Below, piece after piece: positions 1 through 7,823 of a stretch of DNA of 64,000 nt (its first letter is position 1; each line of letters begins with the position of its first letter). A program made the translations under genes and the position numbers. The notes beneath the pieces are model-generated. The model was not told the origin of the DNA. It made no database searches and was given only the letters and a program-made list of their open reading frames with translations. The DNA is from Gemmatimonadaceae bacterium. Its GTDB lineage: Bacteria; Gemmatimonadota; Gemmatimonadetes; Gemmatimonadales; Gemmatimonadaceae. The stretch covers positions 1 to 64,000 of the forward strand of contig JBBJNV010000025.1 of NCBI GenBank assembly GCA_037721215.1, given 5' to 3'.

Positions 1-2
1 CG

Positions 3-359
3 AGACGTGCGTACGACACCGCTCGAAAGCATCTCGAGCTCAACCTCGACGATCCGCGCGCGCTCTACATGGGCGCAATGTCGCTCTCGACGCTTGGCGA
101 ATCCGAGAAAGCGCGCGAATGGAATCGACGAGCACTGGCAATGGACCCCGACGATCCGTCCGTGCTCTACAACATTGCGTGTGCATTTGCCCAGGAGGGG
201 CAGGCTGATGAGGCTATCGACGCACTCACCCGTGCGCTCGACAATGGATTCGGCCACTGGAAGTGGATAGAACACGATACCGATTTCGATTCACTTCGCG
301 ACCATCCGGCATTCATCGCGCTACTTGAACGCAAGCCAGCCGACGCGAACGCGGAGTAG
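3..359 (+). CDS. C-terminal part of a TPR-repeat protein (5' end outside window)
   Basis: The reading frame is open from the window edge, so only the last 118 or so residues are visible. They contain helix-turn-helix pairs of tetratricopeptide type, with the W/L-G-Y-F-type spacing around LYNIACAFAQEGQADEAIDAL. They finish with a motif ending in DFDSLRDHPAFIALL, which is common at the C-terminus of TPR modules in bacterial adenylate cyclases, kinases and CadC-like regulators. The visible part is a protein-protein interaction module; the catalytic or DNA-binding N-terminus cannot be seen. It converges on the DUF411 gene with only 8 bp between stop codons. Confidence 0.75.
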   Translation, partial: RRAYDTARKHLELNLDDPRALYMGAMSLSTLGESEKAREWNRRALAMDPDDPSVLYNIACAFAQEGQADEAIDALTRALDNGFGHWKWIEHDTDFDSLRDHPAFIALLERKPADANAE

Positions 360-367
360 TCGCGTCG

Positions 368-961
368 CTACTGCTGAGAGTACACCGTCGTACGGCCCGC
401 ACGGTCGAAAGTGAGTACGTCGTAGCGCTCCTTCGTGGGACCCTCCATACCAGGAGATCCCATCGGCATACCCGGTACGGCAAGGCCTGCAATCTGCGGC
501 CTTTCCTTCAGCATTTTCCTGATCACTTCCGCGGGGACGTGACCTTCCACGACGTACCCGTCAACGAGTGCGGTGTGGCAGGACTGCAGCTCATCGGCAA
601 CGCCGTGCTTCTGCTTGAGCAGGGAGAGATCCGGCATGTCCATCGTCTCGACCTTGAACCCGTTGCTGGCGAGATGCTCGACCCATTTCTTGCAACACCC
701 GCAGTTGGCGTCCTTGTAAACCTTGATCGCAACCGGCTCCCCGGCAGTCGCGGCAGTTACAGCGACCGTACTCGGCGCCGGCTGGTCGGGGGTCACAACT
801 TCAGCTTGCGACTTTCCGCCGGTGGGCTCGACATCCTTGCTCCGAGATCCTCCGGATGCGTCGGCATCGTCAGCCCGGCATGCGGCGCTCGATGCAATCG
901 CAATGACGACAACCGCCCGACAGACAATACGCTTCAAACTCACGTTTCCATCAATCATCAT
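368..961 (-). CDS. DUF411 metal-binding lipoprotein-like protein
   Basis: The start chosen is the ATG that overlaps the stop of the upstream rhodanese gene, leaving a hydrophobic leader (residues about 9-25) that ends in SSAAC, a weak lipobox. After a 40-residue low-complexity linker comes a thioredoxin-like DUF411 domain with the CGCCKKW motif, then SCHTALVDGYVVEGHVP and PGMPMGSPGME, all typical of this family. DUF411 proteins occur near copper and other metal-resistance genes and are thought to bind metal through the paired cysteines in the periplasm. It is last in a three-gene operon after M19 dipeptidase and rhodanese. Translational coupling is likely from the ATGATGATTGA overlap. Confidence 0.85.
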   Translation of the reverse strand: MMIDGNVSLKRIVCRAVVVIAIASSAACRADDADASGGSRSKDVEPTGGKSQAEVVTPDQPAPSTVAVTAATAGEPVAIKVYKDANCGCCKKWVEHLASNGFKVETMDMPDLSLLKQKHGVADELQSCHTALVDGYVVEGHVPAEVIRKMLKERPQIAGLAVPGMPMGSPGMEGPTKERYDVLTFDRAGRTTVYSQQ

Positions 962-1331
962 GATCTGATTCCTCGATTGGTGCGCCCAGCTCGTTCCACG
1001 CCCGCCATCCGCCGGCCATGGATCTGACGTTGGTGTAACCCATCTTCTGGATGGCATCCGCCGCCAGGGCCGATCGGTATCCACCGCCGCAGTAAAGGAT
1101 GAGAGACTCGTCCTTCATGGGCACAAGCTTTTCGATATCGCGCTCGATTATACCCTTGCTCAGGTGATGTGCTCCCTCGGCATGCCCTGCCAGCCATTCG
1201 CTGTCTTCGCGCACGTCCAGAAGACGCGCGCTTCCATCTTTGACCGCGGCAACAGCCTCGGCAACAGCGATCTCCCGTACTTTGCTCCGTGCTTCTTCCG
1301 CAATCCGCAGAAATCCCGGCGAGTGCTCCAT
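951..1331 (-). CDS. Single-domain rhodanese-like sulfurtransferase
   Basis: A 126-residue protein that is essentially one rhodanese domain: LLDVREDSEWLAGHAEGAHHL at about 37-57 and the active-site loop CGGGYRS with Cys81. The loop should carry a persulfide or reduce a substrate thiol in the cytoplasm; no signal peptide is visible. It begins 2 bp after the M19 dipeptidase stop and overlaps the DUF411 start, so the three genes are one transcription unit. Rhodanese beside a Cys-rich DUF411 protein suggests thiol or metal stress, but this link is inference. Confidence 0.9.
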   Translation of the reverse strand: MEHSPGFLRIAEEARSKVREIAVAEAVAAVKDGSARLLDVREDSEWLAGHAEGAHHLSKGIIERDIEKLVPMKDESLILYCGGGYRSALAADAIQKMGYTNVRSMAGGWRAWNELGAPIEESDHDD

Positions 1332-1333
1332 CG

Positions 1334-2599
1334 CTACCTCCCCAACCCGGCTGCGTCCATCTCCATGATCGTGCGGTTCGAGGGAGCCGTAGTCCGCTGA
1401 AGTCCGGAAGCTACCACCTCATTCCTGGCGAGCACCCGGAGAATGTTTTCGCCGGCGAGCTTTTTCATGTCGCCATCCGACCAGCCGCGACGCGCCAGCT
1501 CGGCGAAAAGCGCCGGGTAGGTGGAAACATCCTCGAGACCCTGCACGGTGACGGAGATTCCGTCGAAATCACCCCCGATGCCGACGTGATCGGCGCCGGC
1601 GACTTTCCGAACATGATCGATATGGTCGGCGATCTGCGAAATGGTCACGACAGGCCGCGGATTGGCCGCGACCCAGGCTTCCATCTCGGCGCGCACTGCG
1701 GCGGCGTTGCCCCGGTGTTTGCGCCCGGCTTCCGCTCCCGCTCTGCCTTCCAGTTGCGCGTGCGCGGCTGCCTGAGGCGACGTGAACGCGGTGACGAAAG
1801 TGATCATCGCTACACCACCATTAGCCGGCAGCCTCCGCAATATGGAATCGGGAATATTGCGGGGCACATCCGCCAGCGCCCGTGCGTTGGAATGCGAAAA
1901 GATTACGGGCGACTGCGTCGCATCGAGTGCATCGCTCATGGTCGCCGGAGATACATGCGAGAGATCGACGAGCATTCCGAGCCGGTTCATCTCGCGCACG
2001 ACTTCCTTGCCAAACGGAGTCAGCCCTCCGTGCTTCGCCGAGTCTGCCGCAGCATCGGCCCAGTCGAGCGTGACGTTGTGGGTGAGCGTCATGTATCGCG
2101 CGCCCAGATCGTAGTACATGCGCAACGCACCGAGCGAATTCTCGATTGCATGGCCACCCTCGAGTCCGAGCAGCGACCCGATTTTTTTCTTTTTGAAAGT
2201 GCTCCTGATGTCCTTTGCAGTCAGCGCCCACTGAAACCGATCCGGGTATTTCGCGATGAAACGCCGGGCGATGTCGATCTGCTCCATCTGTACGCGCGCG
2301 AACCCCGAATCTCCCACTTCACCGGGGATGTACACCGACCAGAACTGCGCGCCAACCATTCCCTTTTTCAGTCTTTCGAGATCGGTGTGGCCGGTAGTGC
2401 GTTTGCGGAGATCGTAAGCGTCGACATTTCGTGGCGCGGTCTCGCTCTCGCGGATCGCCCAGGCAAGATCGTTATGGCCATCGACGAGCGGCGTGGAGGC
2501 TAGCACCCGGCGCGCCCGCGCCAGATCACGATCGGTTGGCTGGGCGGACATCTCAGCGCTGAAGATTGTGAGCGCGGCAAGTGCAACGAAACATCTCAT
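1334..2599 (-). CDS. Secreted membrane-dipeptidase family protein (peptidase M19)
   Basis: A 421-residue protein with an N-terminal signal peptide (MRCFVALAALTIFSAEMSAQ, cleavage near residue 20). The metal-binding DGHNDLAWAIRE stretch lies near residue 40, followed by the family blocks GLEGGHAIENSLG, LTHNVTLDWADA, VDLSHVS, FSHSNARAL and IGGDFDG. M19 enzymes are binuclear zinc dipeptidases related to renal dipeptidase and usually act in the periplasm on X-D-amino-acid or ordinary dipeptides. Length is normal for bacterial M19 proteins. It is first of the operon with rhodanese and DUF411, divergent from the aminotransferase across 85 bp. Confidence 0.93.
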   Translation of the reverse strand: MRCFVALAALTIFSAEMSAQPTDRDLARARRVLASTPLVDGHNDLAWAIRESETAPRNVDAYDLRKRTTGHTDLERLKKGMVGAQFWSVYIPGEVGDSGFARVQMEQIDIARRFIAKYPDRFQWALTAKDIRSTFKKKKIGSLLGLEGGHAIENSLGALRMYYDLGARYMTLTHNVTLDWADAAADSAKHGGLTPFGKEVVREMNRLGMLVDLSHVSPATMSDALDATQSPVIFSHSNARALADVPRNIPDSILRRLPANGGVAMITFVTAFTSPQAAAHAQLEGRAGAEAGRKHRGNAAAVRAEMEAWVAANPRPVVTISQIADHIDHVRKVAGADHVGIGGDFDGISVTVQGLEDVSTYPALFAELARRGWSDGDMKKLAGENILRVLARNEVVASGLQRTTAPSNRTIMEMDAAGLGR

Positions 2600-2649
2600 G
2601 TACTCATACCAGGCAGGAGAAGCAGATCAGAGGCCGAAGTATAACGCGC

Positions 2650-2678
2650 TGGACTCGCATGCTCCACAAGGATAGAAT
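2650..2678 (+). promoter_or_regulatory. Candidate sigma70-type promoter of the aminotransferase
   Basis: TGGACT at 2650-2655 (4 of 6 to TTGACA), a 17-nt spacer and TAGAAT at 2673-2678 (5 of 6 to TATAAT). Only 6 nt separate the -10 box from the ATG at 2685, so transcription would start at or next to the start codon and the mRNA would be leaderless. Read by eye; no transcript evidence. Confidence 0.5.
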
Positions 2679-2684
2679 CCGCGC

Positions 2685-3995
2685 ATGAATCTCGACTCAG
2701 ACTCGCCGCTCGACTTCGGCGATCAGACGACGCTCGACGAATCGCTTTCGGTAGCCGTGCGCGGTCTCCATGAGTCGGGGATTCTCAGAATCACCAGGCA
2801 GGTTCGCGCGATGATCGCGGCTGGGGAAAACGTCGTCAATCTCACCGTCGGCGATTTCGACCCACGGTATTTTCCCATCCCCGTCGAGCTTGCGATGGGC
2901 ATTCAACAGGCAGTCGCGCGCGGGGAAACCAACTATCCGACGCCCGAAGGAATGCTCCCTCTTCGGCAGGCAATATCGGACTACGTCTTCCGCACGGCGG
3001 GCGTGCGATATCCTCTCGATGCGATCGTCGTCTGCAGCGGTGGCAGGCCGGTTCTCTACGGAGTGTACCGCGCGGTGATCAATCCGGGCGACAAGGTTCT
3101 CTATTCCGTCCCCTCATGGCAGAATGAGGCCTACGCCTGGCTCACTGGTGGAGAATCGCTCGAAGTGCAGGGAACAGCCGAGACCGGGTTTCAGCCAACT
3201 CTCGCGCAGCTTGCCCCGCACATTCCGGAAGCGTCGCTGCTCTGCATCTGCTCGCCGGGAAATCCCACCGGGACGGTGATGGCGGAAGAGCATCTTCGCG
3301 AGATTTTGATCGCAGTTGTTGCCGAGAACAAATCGCGGGAGGCCGCGGGGAAACGCCCGCTGTTCGTGCTGCACGATCAGATGTACGGGGCGCTTGTCTC
3401 AACGGGGCAGAAGCACGTCTATCCCGCGGCGATCGTACCGGAGTCGGCCCGATACCTCATTTCCGCCGACGGGGTGTCCAAGGCATTTGCCGGCACCGGC
3501 CTCCGACTCGGATGGATGCTCGTTCCGCCCGCCCTCGGCGCAAGAATTCGCGACCTGCTGTCGCATGCCGGCGCATGGGCACCGAGAGCCGAGCAAAGCG
3601 CCGTCGCGCACTTTCTGAATGATGAGGCGGCGATTGCGCGGTTCCGCGTGGAAATGGACGCAAGTCTTGCCGAGCGGCTGGAAGCGATGTCCGAGGGGTT
3701 CGACGCGCTGAAAGCAGCGGGTCACCCCGTTCACTCGATCAATCCCCAGGGCGCTATCTACTTCTCGGCGCAGTTCAAACTGCATGGAAAAAGTGTCGCG
3801 GGGCGTGTGGTCGAGACGGATGAAGACATCCGCAATCTGCTCCTCGAGCGGGCCGGCGTTGCCGTGGTCTCGTTCAAGGCGTTTGGTGTGCGCGGGGACA
3901 CCGGGTGGTTCCGTCTGTCCGCCGGCGCAGTGTCGATGGATGAGATCCGGGAAATGTTTCCCAGAATCAGGGCCATGCTCGATGAGGTGGACTGA
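2685..3995 (+). CDS. PLP-dependent class I/II aminotransferase
   Basis: A 436-residue fold-type I aminotransferase of the aspartate/aromatic transaminase group. Visible features are the glycine-rich N-terminal segment NLTVGDFDPRYFPIP, the substrate-binding YPTPEGMLPLRQAI, CSPGNPTGTVM, and the Schiff-base lysine in SADGVSKAFAGTGLRLGW (Lys266 by codon count). The C-terminal GWFRLSAGAVSMDEIREMFPRI completes the small domain. It transfers amino groups between an amino acid and a 2-oxoacid in the cytosol; exact substrate cannot be told. Its last 38 or so codons are duplicated near 7.3 kb as a fragment. A leaderless-type promoter precedes it. Confidence 0.92.
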   Translation: MNLDSDSPLDFGDQTTLDESLSVAVRGLHESGILRITRQVRAMIAAGENVVNLTVGDFDPRYFPIPVELAMGIQQAVARGETNYPTPEGMLPLRQAISDYVFRTAGVRYPLDAIVVCSGGRPVLYGVYRAVINPGDKVLYSVPSWQNEAYAWLTGGESLEVQGTAETGFQPTLAQLAPHIPEASLLCICSPGNPTGTVMAEEHLREILIAVVAENKSREAAGKRPLFVLHDQMYGALVSTGQKHVYPAAIVPESARYLISADGVSKAFAGTGLRLGWMLVPPALGARIRDLLSHAGAWAPRAEQSAVAHFLNDEAAIARFRVEMDASLAERLEAMSEGFDALKAAGHPVHSINPQGAIYFSAQFKLHGKSVAGRVVETDEDIRNLLLERAGVAVVSFKAFGVRGDTGWFRLSAGAVSMDEIREMFPRIRAMLDEVD

Positions 3996-4212
3996 AACAA
4001 TCAGGTCGCGCGCCGCGTCTGGATTTCATGGGATTCGAACCACAATCGCTGTTCATGATGACGATCCTGGTGGCAGTCACCGGGTACGTGACGAAGGGAG
4101 TCATCATTGCGTGGCGCCGGCTTGACCGCGACGCGAAACCGCCGGCAGACCGCATGGGGGAAATGGAGGAGCGGCTTCGAAAGATCGAGGTTGCCACCAG
4201 CAGCCTTCTGGT
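3860..4212 (+). repeat. Direct repeat copy A (aminotransferase 3' end plus 5' half of small ORF)
   Basis: Bases 3878-4212 match 7289-7623 over 335 bp with no difference that I can see by eye, at a constant offset of 3411. The match starts a little earlier (3860) but with a 2-bp gap relative to copy B. The two copies flank the lower-GC segment between 4.3 and 7.27 kb. Confidence 0.9.
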
Positions 4213-4384
4213 AGACATGACGGGAATGCGTGAGAAAGAGCGCTTCATGGCGGGTCTTGGTGAAAGTTCGGCGACCTGCCAAGCGCAGCGATCGCCATCA
4301 GCCACTGGTGATTATAAGTTGTCACCTCTGGTCACGCATAACATTCCAATTATTCCGCGCGCTGGCCGAACGCTGAAGTATTAG
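4028..4384 (+). CDS. Small membrane-anchored hypothetical protein, copy A
   Basis: A 118-residue ORF starting 33 bp after the aminotransferase. One hydrophobic helix lies at about residues 8-28 (LFMMTILVAVTGYVTKGVIIAW), followed by a basic stretch and a predicted coiled segment RMGEMEERLRKIEVATSSLL at about 42-61. The C-terminus is Ser/Pro-rich. I do not recognise a family; this looks like a single-pass inner-membrane protein with a cytoplasmic coil. A paralogue at 7439 is identical for about 60 residues and then diverges, although both end in an LSP..T.N.P..PR.GR pattern. That shared tail supports both being real coding sequences. Confidence 0.6.
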   Translation: MGFEPQSLFMMTILVAVTGYVTKGVIIAWRRLDRDAKPPADRMGEMEERLRKIEVATSSLLVDMTGMREKERFMAGLGESSATCQAQRSPSATGDYKLSPLVTHNIPIIPRAGRTLKY

Positions 4385-4428
4385 CAACTGTCACTGGAGG
4401 GCGCCTCTCCCTGGGAGCCGTGCGTTTA

Positions 4429-5937
4429 TCAAAACCCCCAATTGGATAACTTCGTGATGTAAGCAGCGGCTGCTCCGCCGTCGAGCTCCCGCCAGCCAAC
4501 AAACTTGTGGAGAGTCGTGATAAAGCACTCCAGAAGATTCGGATCGTAATCGCCGCGATAAGGGTCCCGGCTGGGCACACAGTCCAACATGAAATTGGCC
4601 AAGTTCCCTATGTTATCGTCTGATCGGACCTCGGACGTTTGGTACCCGCTTGCTGGATTGTCGCAGTTGTCCAACCAATTGGCGCCCTTGTCGCATTGAT
4701 TCTCTGTTTTATAATTCGCGTGCTTGTCCTCAGCAACCCAAACGATCGGCCGGCCACGACCCTCGCCACTCCGGAACTGGAAATCGGCAGAAGTCCAGGT
4801 GCCTGTGCCGTCGACCCCACAGCACTCACCGTCATGCGCGGAGAGCGTTCCTCGCGTCATTTGATAGCGCGCAGCTGATTCTTCGCGCACCTCAACAATA
4901 ATGAACTCGCTATCCCCATTATGCGATCCGCCCTGGCCGAATGCCGGTGAGCCGCCGTCCTCACGATAGGCTAGAGCGTAGAAGATGCGAAACGTTCGGG
5001 GAAATTCGAAGCTGCGAGTGACTGACCAGTGAGGTTCGCGTGACAGATTGTTGTCGTTCGACATGACTTTGAGATACGGGCGAAACGTGAGTGCTACTGC
5101 GTGCTCGCAATCATCCTTAATCTGGTCCATGTCGCGGTCGGGCCCGGTGCTATTTGTAACACAGTTATCCCACGAGAACGCCGGATCGAGCTGATACCCT
5201 GTTGCTACGAAGCCACCAGCGCCGGTTCCTTCCGTCGGGCATTCGATGACAGCCTCCGGTCCGCAGTCGTTCTGAACCGTGAAGAACTCTTCATTGCGAG
5301 TGCTGATGGTGCTCCCCATTCGTCGTGGCGCTTGACTCCGCGCTCTTTCTGGATCGCTACCAAAGTCGCTCTGCGCCTTCAGCACATGCAGTTGAGGCGC
5401 GGGCTCAAACGCACCCATTACAGGCACCGTGATTGGCTCGCCCCGCGTATTGTAGCCCGCAAGCCGACCAGTACGGAGAATGTCGTGAAGAGTGCTTACG
5501 CTCCCAACTACTAGGACATCGTCAGTGCCGGTCCAACGCACCCGGTCAATACTTCGCGACATCGAAAACTCCAAGGTCGGCAACGCGGCCAATTGCATCA
5601 GCAGATGCTGCGGCGTAACAGCTAAACCGAGTGCGGCGGCCTCAACGATTGCGGCACCCCGCGCTCCGCGTAAATAAGACTGGAGGTGAATCTTGTGGCG
5701 GGGGAAAGGAGTGTCGCGCAGGTCTGCCAAGAGCTGTTGGCGCACCGAGGTGGTGCGTAGAGCTAGCGCCACTCCCTTTAGAATGGCGTTTAGCGACGTG
5801 TCAACTTCTGTTGTCGCTATTGAGGTTAGTGGTTGCCTATCGCGGGAAGAAGGTGCCGTTGATTCAGCGTTGGAACAGCCGCTGAAAGCAAGAATGCCAA
5901 TTGCGGAAATCAGTACCTTGTTAAAACGTTGTGTCAT
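4429..5937 (-). CDS. Secreted lipoprotein of unknown function (possible Vps62/DUF946-like C-terminus)
   Basis: Start set at the ATG preceded by GAGGATAGAA, giving a leader ending in the lipobox AFSGC and a mature protein of about 480 residues. The N-terminal half is a helical region without recognised motifs. The C-terminal half is rich in Trp, Cys, Asp and Asn (FRPYLKVMSNDNN, GGSHNGDSEFIIVEV, VWVAEDKHANYK, NCDNPASGY). That arrangement resembles the secreted Vps62/DUF946-like fold, but this assignment is weak. Base composition is less GC-rich than the neighbours, consistent with a transferred segment. It converges on the small ORF at 4028. Confidence 0.7.
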   Translation of the reverse strand: MTQRFNKVLISAIGILAFSGCSNAESTAPSSRDRQPLTSIATTEVDTSLNAILKGVALALRTTSVRQQLLADLRDTPFPRHKIHLQSYLRGARGAAIVEAAALGLAVTPQHLLMQLAALPTLEFSMSRSIDRVRWTGTDDVLVVGSVSTLHDILRTGRLAGYNTRGEPITVPVMGAFEPAPQLHVLKAQSDFGSDPERARSQAPRRMGSTISTRNEEFFTVQNDCGPEAVIECPTEGTGAGGFVATGYQLDPAFSWDNCVTNSTGPDRDMDQIKDDCEHAVALTFRPYLKVMSNDNNLSREPHWSVTRSFEFPRTFRIFYALAYREDGGSPAFGQGGSHNGDSEFIIVEVREESAARYQMTRGTLSAHDGECCGVDGTGTWTSADFQFRSGEGRGRPIVWVAEDKHANYKTENQCDKGANWLDNCDNPASGYQTSEVRSDDNIGNLANFMLDCVPSRDPYRGDYDPNLLECFITTLHKFVGWRELDGGAAAAYITKLSNWGF

Positions 5938-6039
5938 TTCTATCCTCTTGTGTAAAGGTGGAAGCCGACCTTCATACACCCTGCTACGATGAGGGGAAAG
6001 GTCACCATGATCAGACGATGGCAAGCTTAGTCTGGTCGC

Positions 6040-6573
6040 TTACTTGGGCTTCTGCCGGCTAGTCTTGCGTTCAAGGATGATCGAGGTCGCCAATTGCAAT
6101 GGCGCCACAACCGCGTAGAAAGCACCCGCTTCGATGACGTCTCGGTCGAGGGCAAGGATCCCCAGGACACCTAGTGCCGTTGAAAGGAGCAATGCAGGAG
6201 CTAGATTTCCCCTCCCGCGATTGGCGATATTCACCCCCGCAGGGACGCCGACCGATTGCCCAAGAACCGCTCCGATAAATATTCCTCCGAGACCCTCTCC
6301 TGATGAGGCGGCACCTACAGCGCCGCCTATACCAAAACCAACGAGGCCGCCTACGATACCACCAGCGCCTAACCTTACTATCGAGGCCGGCGACCCTGCG
6401 GATGAAAGCTTAAATGTCACGAGCGGGATGGCCTCGAAAGCGGATGTGAGAGGCGTCGGACTAACGGTGCGATAAAGGGTTGGCGAGTGCTGCTGACCGT
6501 CTGCGCCAAGAGGGCGGAGCAACATCTGGGCGAGCGGAATTGCCATAGAAATGGCAAATCTTTGGAGCTTCAT
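6040..6573 (-). CDS. Hypothetical exported protein with glycine-zipper region
   Basis: Start chosen at the ATG with GAAGGAT about 7 nt upstream. A signal-like leader (MKLQRFAISMAIPLAQMLLRPLGADG) is followed by a short extracytoplasmic part. Two Gly/Ala-rich hydrophobic stretches follow (GGIVGGLVGFGIGGAVGA and GGIFIGAVLGQSVGVPAG, about 75-115), and the end carries two more hydrophobic helices. Such glycine zippers pack helices in small membrane proteins. No family recognised. It has the same style as the protein at 25403. It lies upstream of, and codirectional with, the lipoprotein gene at 4429, inside the lower-GC insert. Confidence 0.6.
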   Translation of the reverse strand: MKLQRFAISMAIPLAQMLLRPLGADGQQHSPTLYRTVSPTPLTSAFEAIPLVTFKLSSAGSPASIVRLGAGGIVGGLVGFGIGGAVGAASSGEGLGGIFIGAVLGQSVGVPAGVNIANRGRGNLAPALLLSTALGVLGILALDRDVIEAGAFYAVVAPLQLATSIILERKTSRQKPK

Positions 6574-6667
6574 TCGGCGATCCTTCGAATCGTGTGTCAG
6601 GCGAGGGAAAGGCCCCAACCATAGGTGACCACTGTTCGAAACGCAAGCCTTTCATTAAATCGCTCTG

Positions 6668-7272
6668 CGCCTCGTGCTCAGGCACTCGCGATCACTGGCG
6701 GCGGAATCGCCTGAGGTAGGCGACAATACATTCATTCGCTCACTCGCGGGCCGGGGAACACGACTCGACGATCTCGGCGGCAGGACAGTCGTTCCGGGGT
6801 TCATCGACGCTCACTCGCATCCAGCGTCCGCCGGTCTTCGATATCTCCGCGCGGTGGGCTTTGATTTGCGGTACATCACGGCCATGTAGGTGGCGACCTC
6901 GAGCGCGCCGCCTCCACTGTTAAGTCCAAGTGGGTGCTTGGCTTCGAGTTCGACGACCCAGGACTTCCGAAGGCAGATTTCTCACGCGCGACGATCTGAC
7001 GCGGCTCCGCGCGGCCATAGCGTTTGCATCGCGCATCGGTGCGGTCACAGCCCATATGATTCGCTCGCGATATGACGGGCGAACACGGCTGAACAGACTG
7101 CCGCCCCCTCGGTGGAGCATTCGACAGTGACAGCGCGGGCCGCAGACGGGACGGGTTGTCGAGAATGCCAGAGGCACATTCAACCAGGTGATCCCGAACA
7201 CCTACATCCGCGCGGATTTTCAGAGCGGCGTGAAGCTTATCTTGAAGATGCTGGCAAAGTTAAGGGTCACGC
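6668..7272 (+). pseudogene. Decayed amidohydrolase (YtcJ-like) remnant
   Basis: Pieces of a metal-dependent amidohydrolase occur in several frames: ALAITGGGIA then a stop; DLGGRTVVPGFIDAHSHPASAGLRYL (the H-x-H metal motif) in another frame; KWVLGFEFDDPGLPKADF in a third; and EGRFLTRDDLTRL in yet another. Order matches the N-terminal third of YtcJ-type amidohydrolases (strand, HxH, WV.G..YDD). A further peptide RVVENARGTFNQVIPNTYI near 7150-7206 is unrelated to that family and unidentified. Multiple frameshifts make this clearly non-functional. It ends where repeat copy B begins. Confidence 0.75.
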
Positions 7273-7406
7273 TGCCGTGGTCTCGTTCGGCGTTTGGTGT
7301 GCGCGGGGACACCGGGTGGTTCCGTCTGTCCGCCGGCGCAGTGTCGATGGATGAGATCCGGGAAATGTTTCCCAGAATCAGGGCCATGCTCGATGAGGTG
7401 GACTGA
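7273..7406 (+). pseudogene. Duplicated 3' fragment of the aminotransferase gene
   Basis: Encodes the C-terminal residues (FGVRGDTGWFRLSAGAVSMD and onward to the stop) of the aminotransferase at 2685-3995. Two bases are missing just before the identical part, so it cannot be read from any upstream aminotransferase frame. It belongs to direct repeat copy B. Confidence 0.85.
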
Positions 7407-7623
7407 AACAATCAGGTCGCGCGCCGCGTCTGGATTTCATGGGATTCGAACCACAATCGCTGTTCATGATGACGATCCTGGTGGCAGTCACCGGGTACGT
7501 GACGAAGGGAGTCATCATTGCGTGGCGCCGGCTTGACCGCGACGCGAAACCGCCGGCAGACCGCATGGGGGAAATGGAGGAGCGGCTTCGAAAGATCGAG
7601 GTTGCCACCAGCAGCCTTCTGGT
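7273..7623 (+). repeat. Direct repeat copy B
   Basis: Matches 3860-4212. The stretch 7289-7623 looks identical over 335 bp, after which the copies diverge quickly. It bounds the insert on its right side. Confidence 0.9.
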
Positions 7624-7792
7624 CGACATGACAGGAATGCGCGAAAAACAGCGCTTCATGGCGCGGCTTGGTGAAGCTCCGGGCAGCCGTCCGCCGCCTT
7701 CGTCGGAGACAGCGCCGGGCGGGACCGAATTGTCACCGATGATGACGCAGAATGTGCCGGTCACTCCGCGCAGTGGTCGTCCGCGGTCGTAA
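7439..7792 (+). CDS. Small membrane-anchored hypothetical protein, copy B
   Basis: A 117-residue paralogue of the protein at 4028. Its first 60 or so residues are the same as copy A: one membrane helix at about 8-28 and a charged coiled stretch at 42-61. Its C-terminal 45 residues differ (PPPSSETAPGGTELSPMMT) yet keep the final LSP..T.N.P..PR.GR spacing. The tail is GC-rich like the genome, so copy B may be the resident gene and copy A the altered one. No function recognised. Confidence 0.6.
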   Translation: MGFEPQSLFMMTILVAVTGYVTKGVIIAWRRLDRDAKPPADRMGEMEERLRKIEVATSSLLVDMTGMREKQRFMARLGEAPGSRPPPSSETAPGGTELSPMMTQNVPVTPRSGRPRS

Positions 7793-7823
7793 TAGCCAGA
7801 CTGCCCGCGCATACTCCCGCCCG

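Noticed and set aside
539-1027. Long plus-strand ORF over the DUF411 gene.
   Set aside because: It is a shadow of the minus-strand gene: no ribosome-binding site, Arg/Cys-rich composition and no family motif.
4028-4050. GGGATTCGAACC at both small ORF starts looks like the reverse strand of a tRNA T-arm.
   Set aside because: The flanking five bases do not pair as a T-stem, and no acceptor, anticodon or D-arm can be built around it on either strand.
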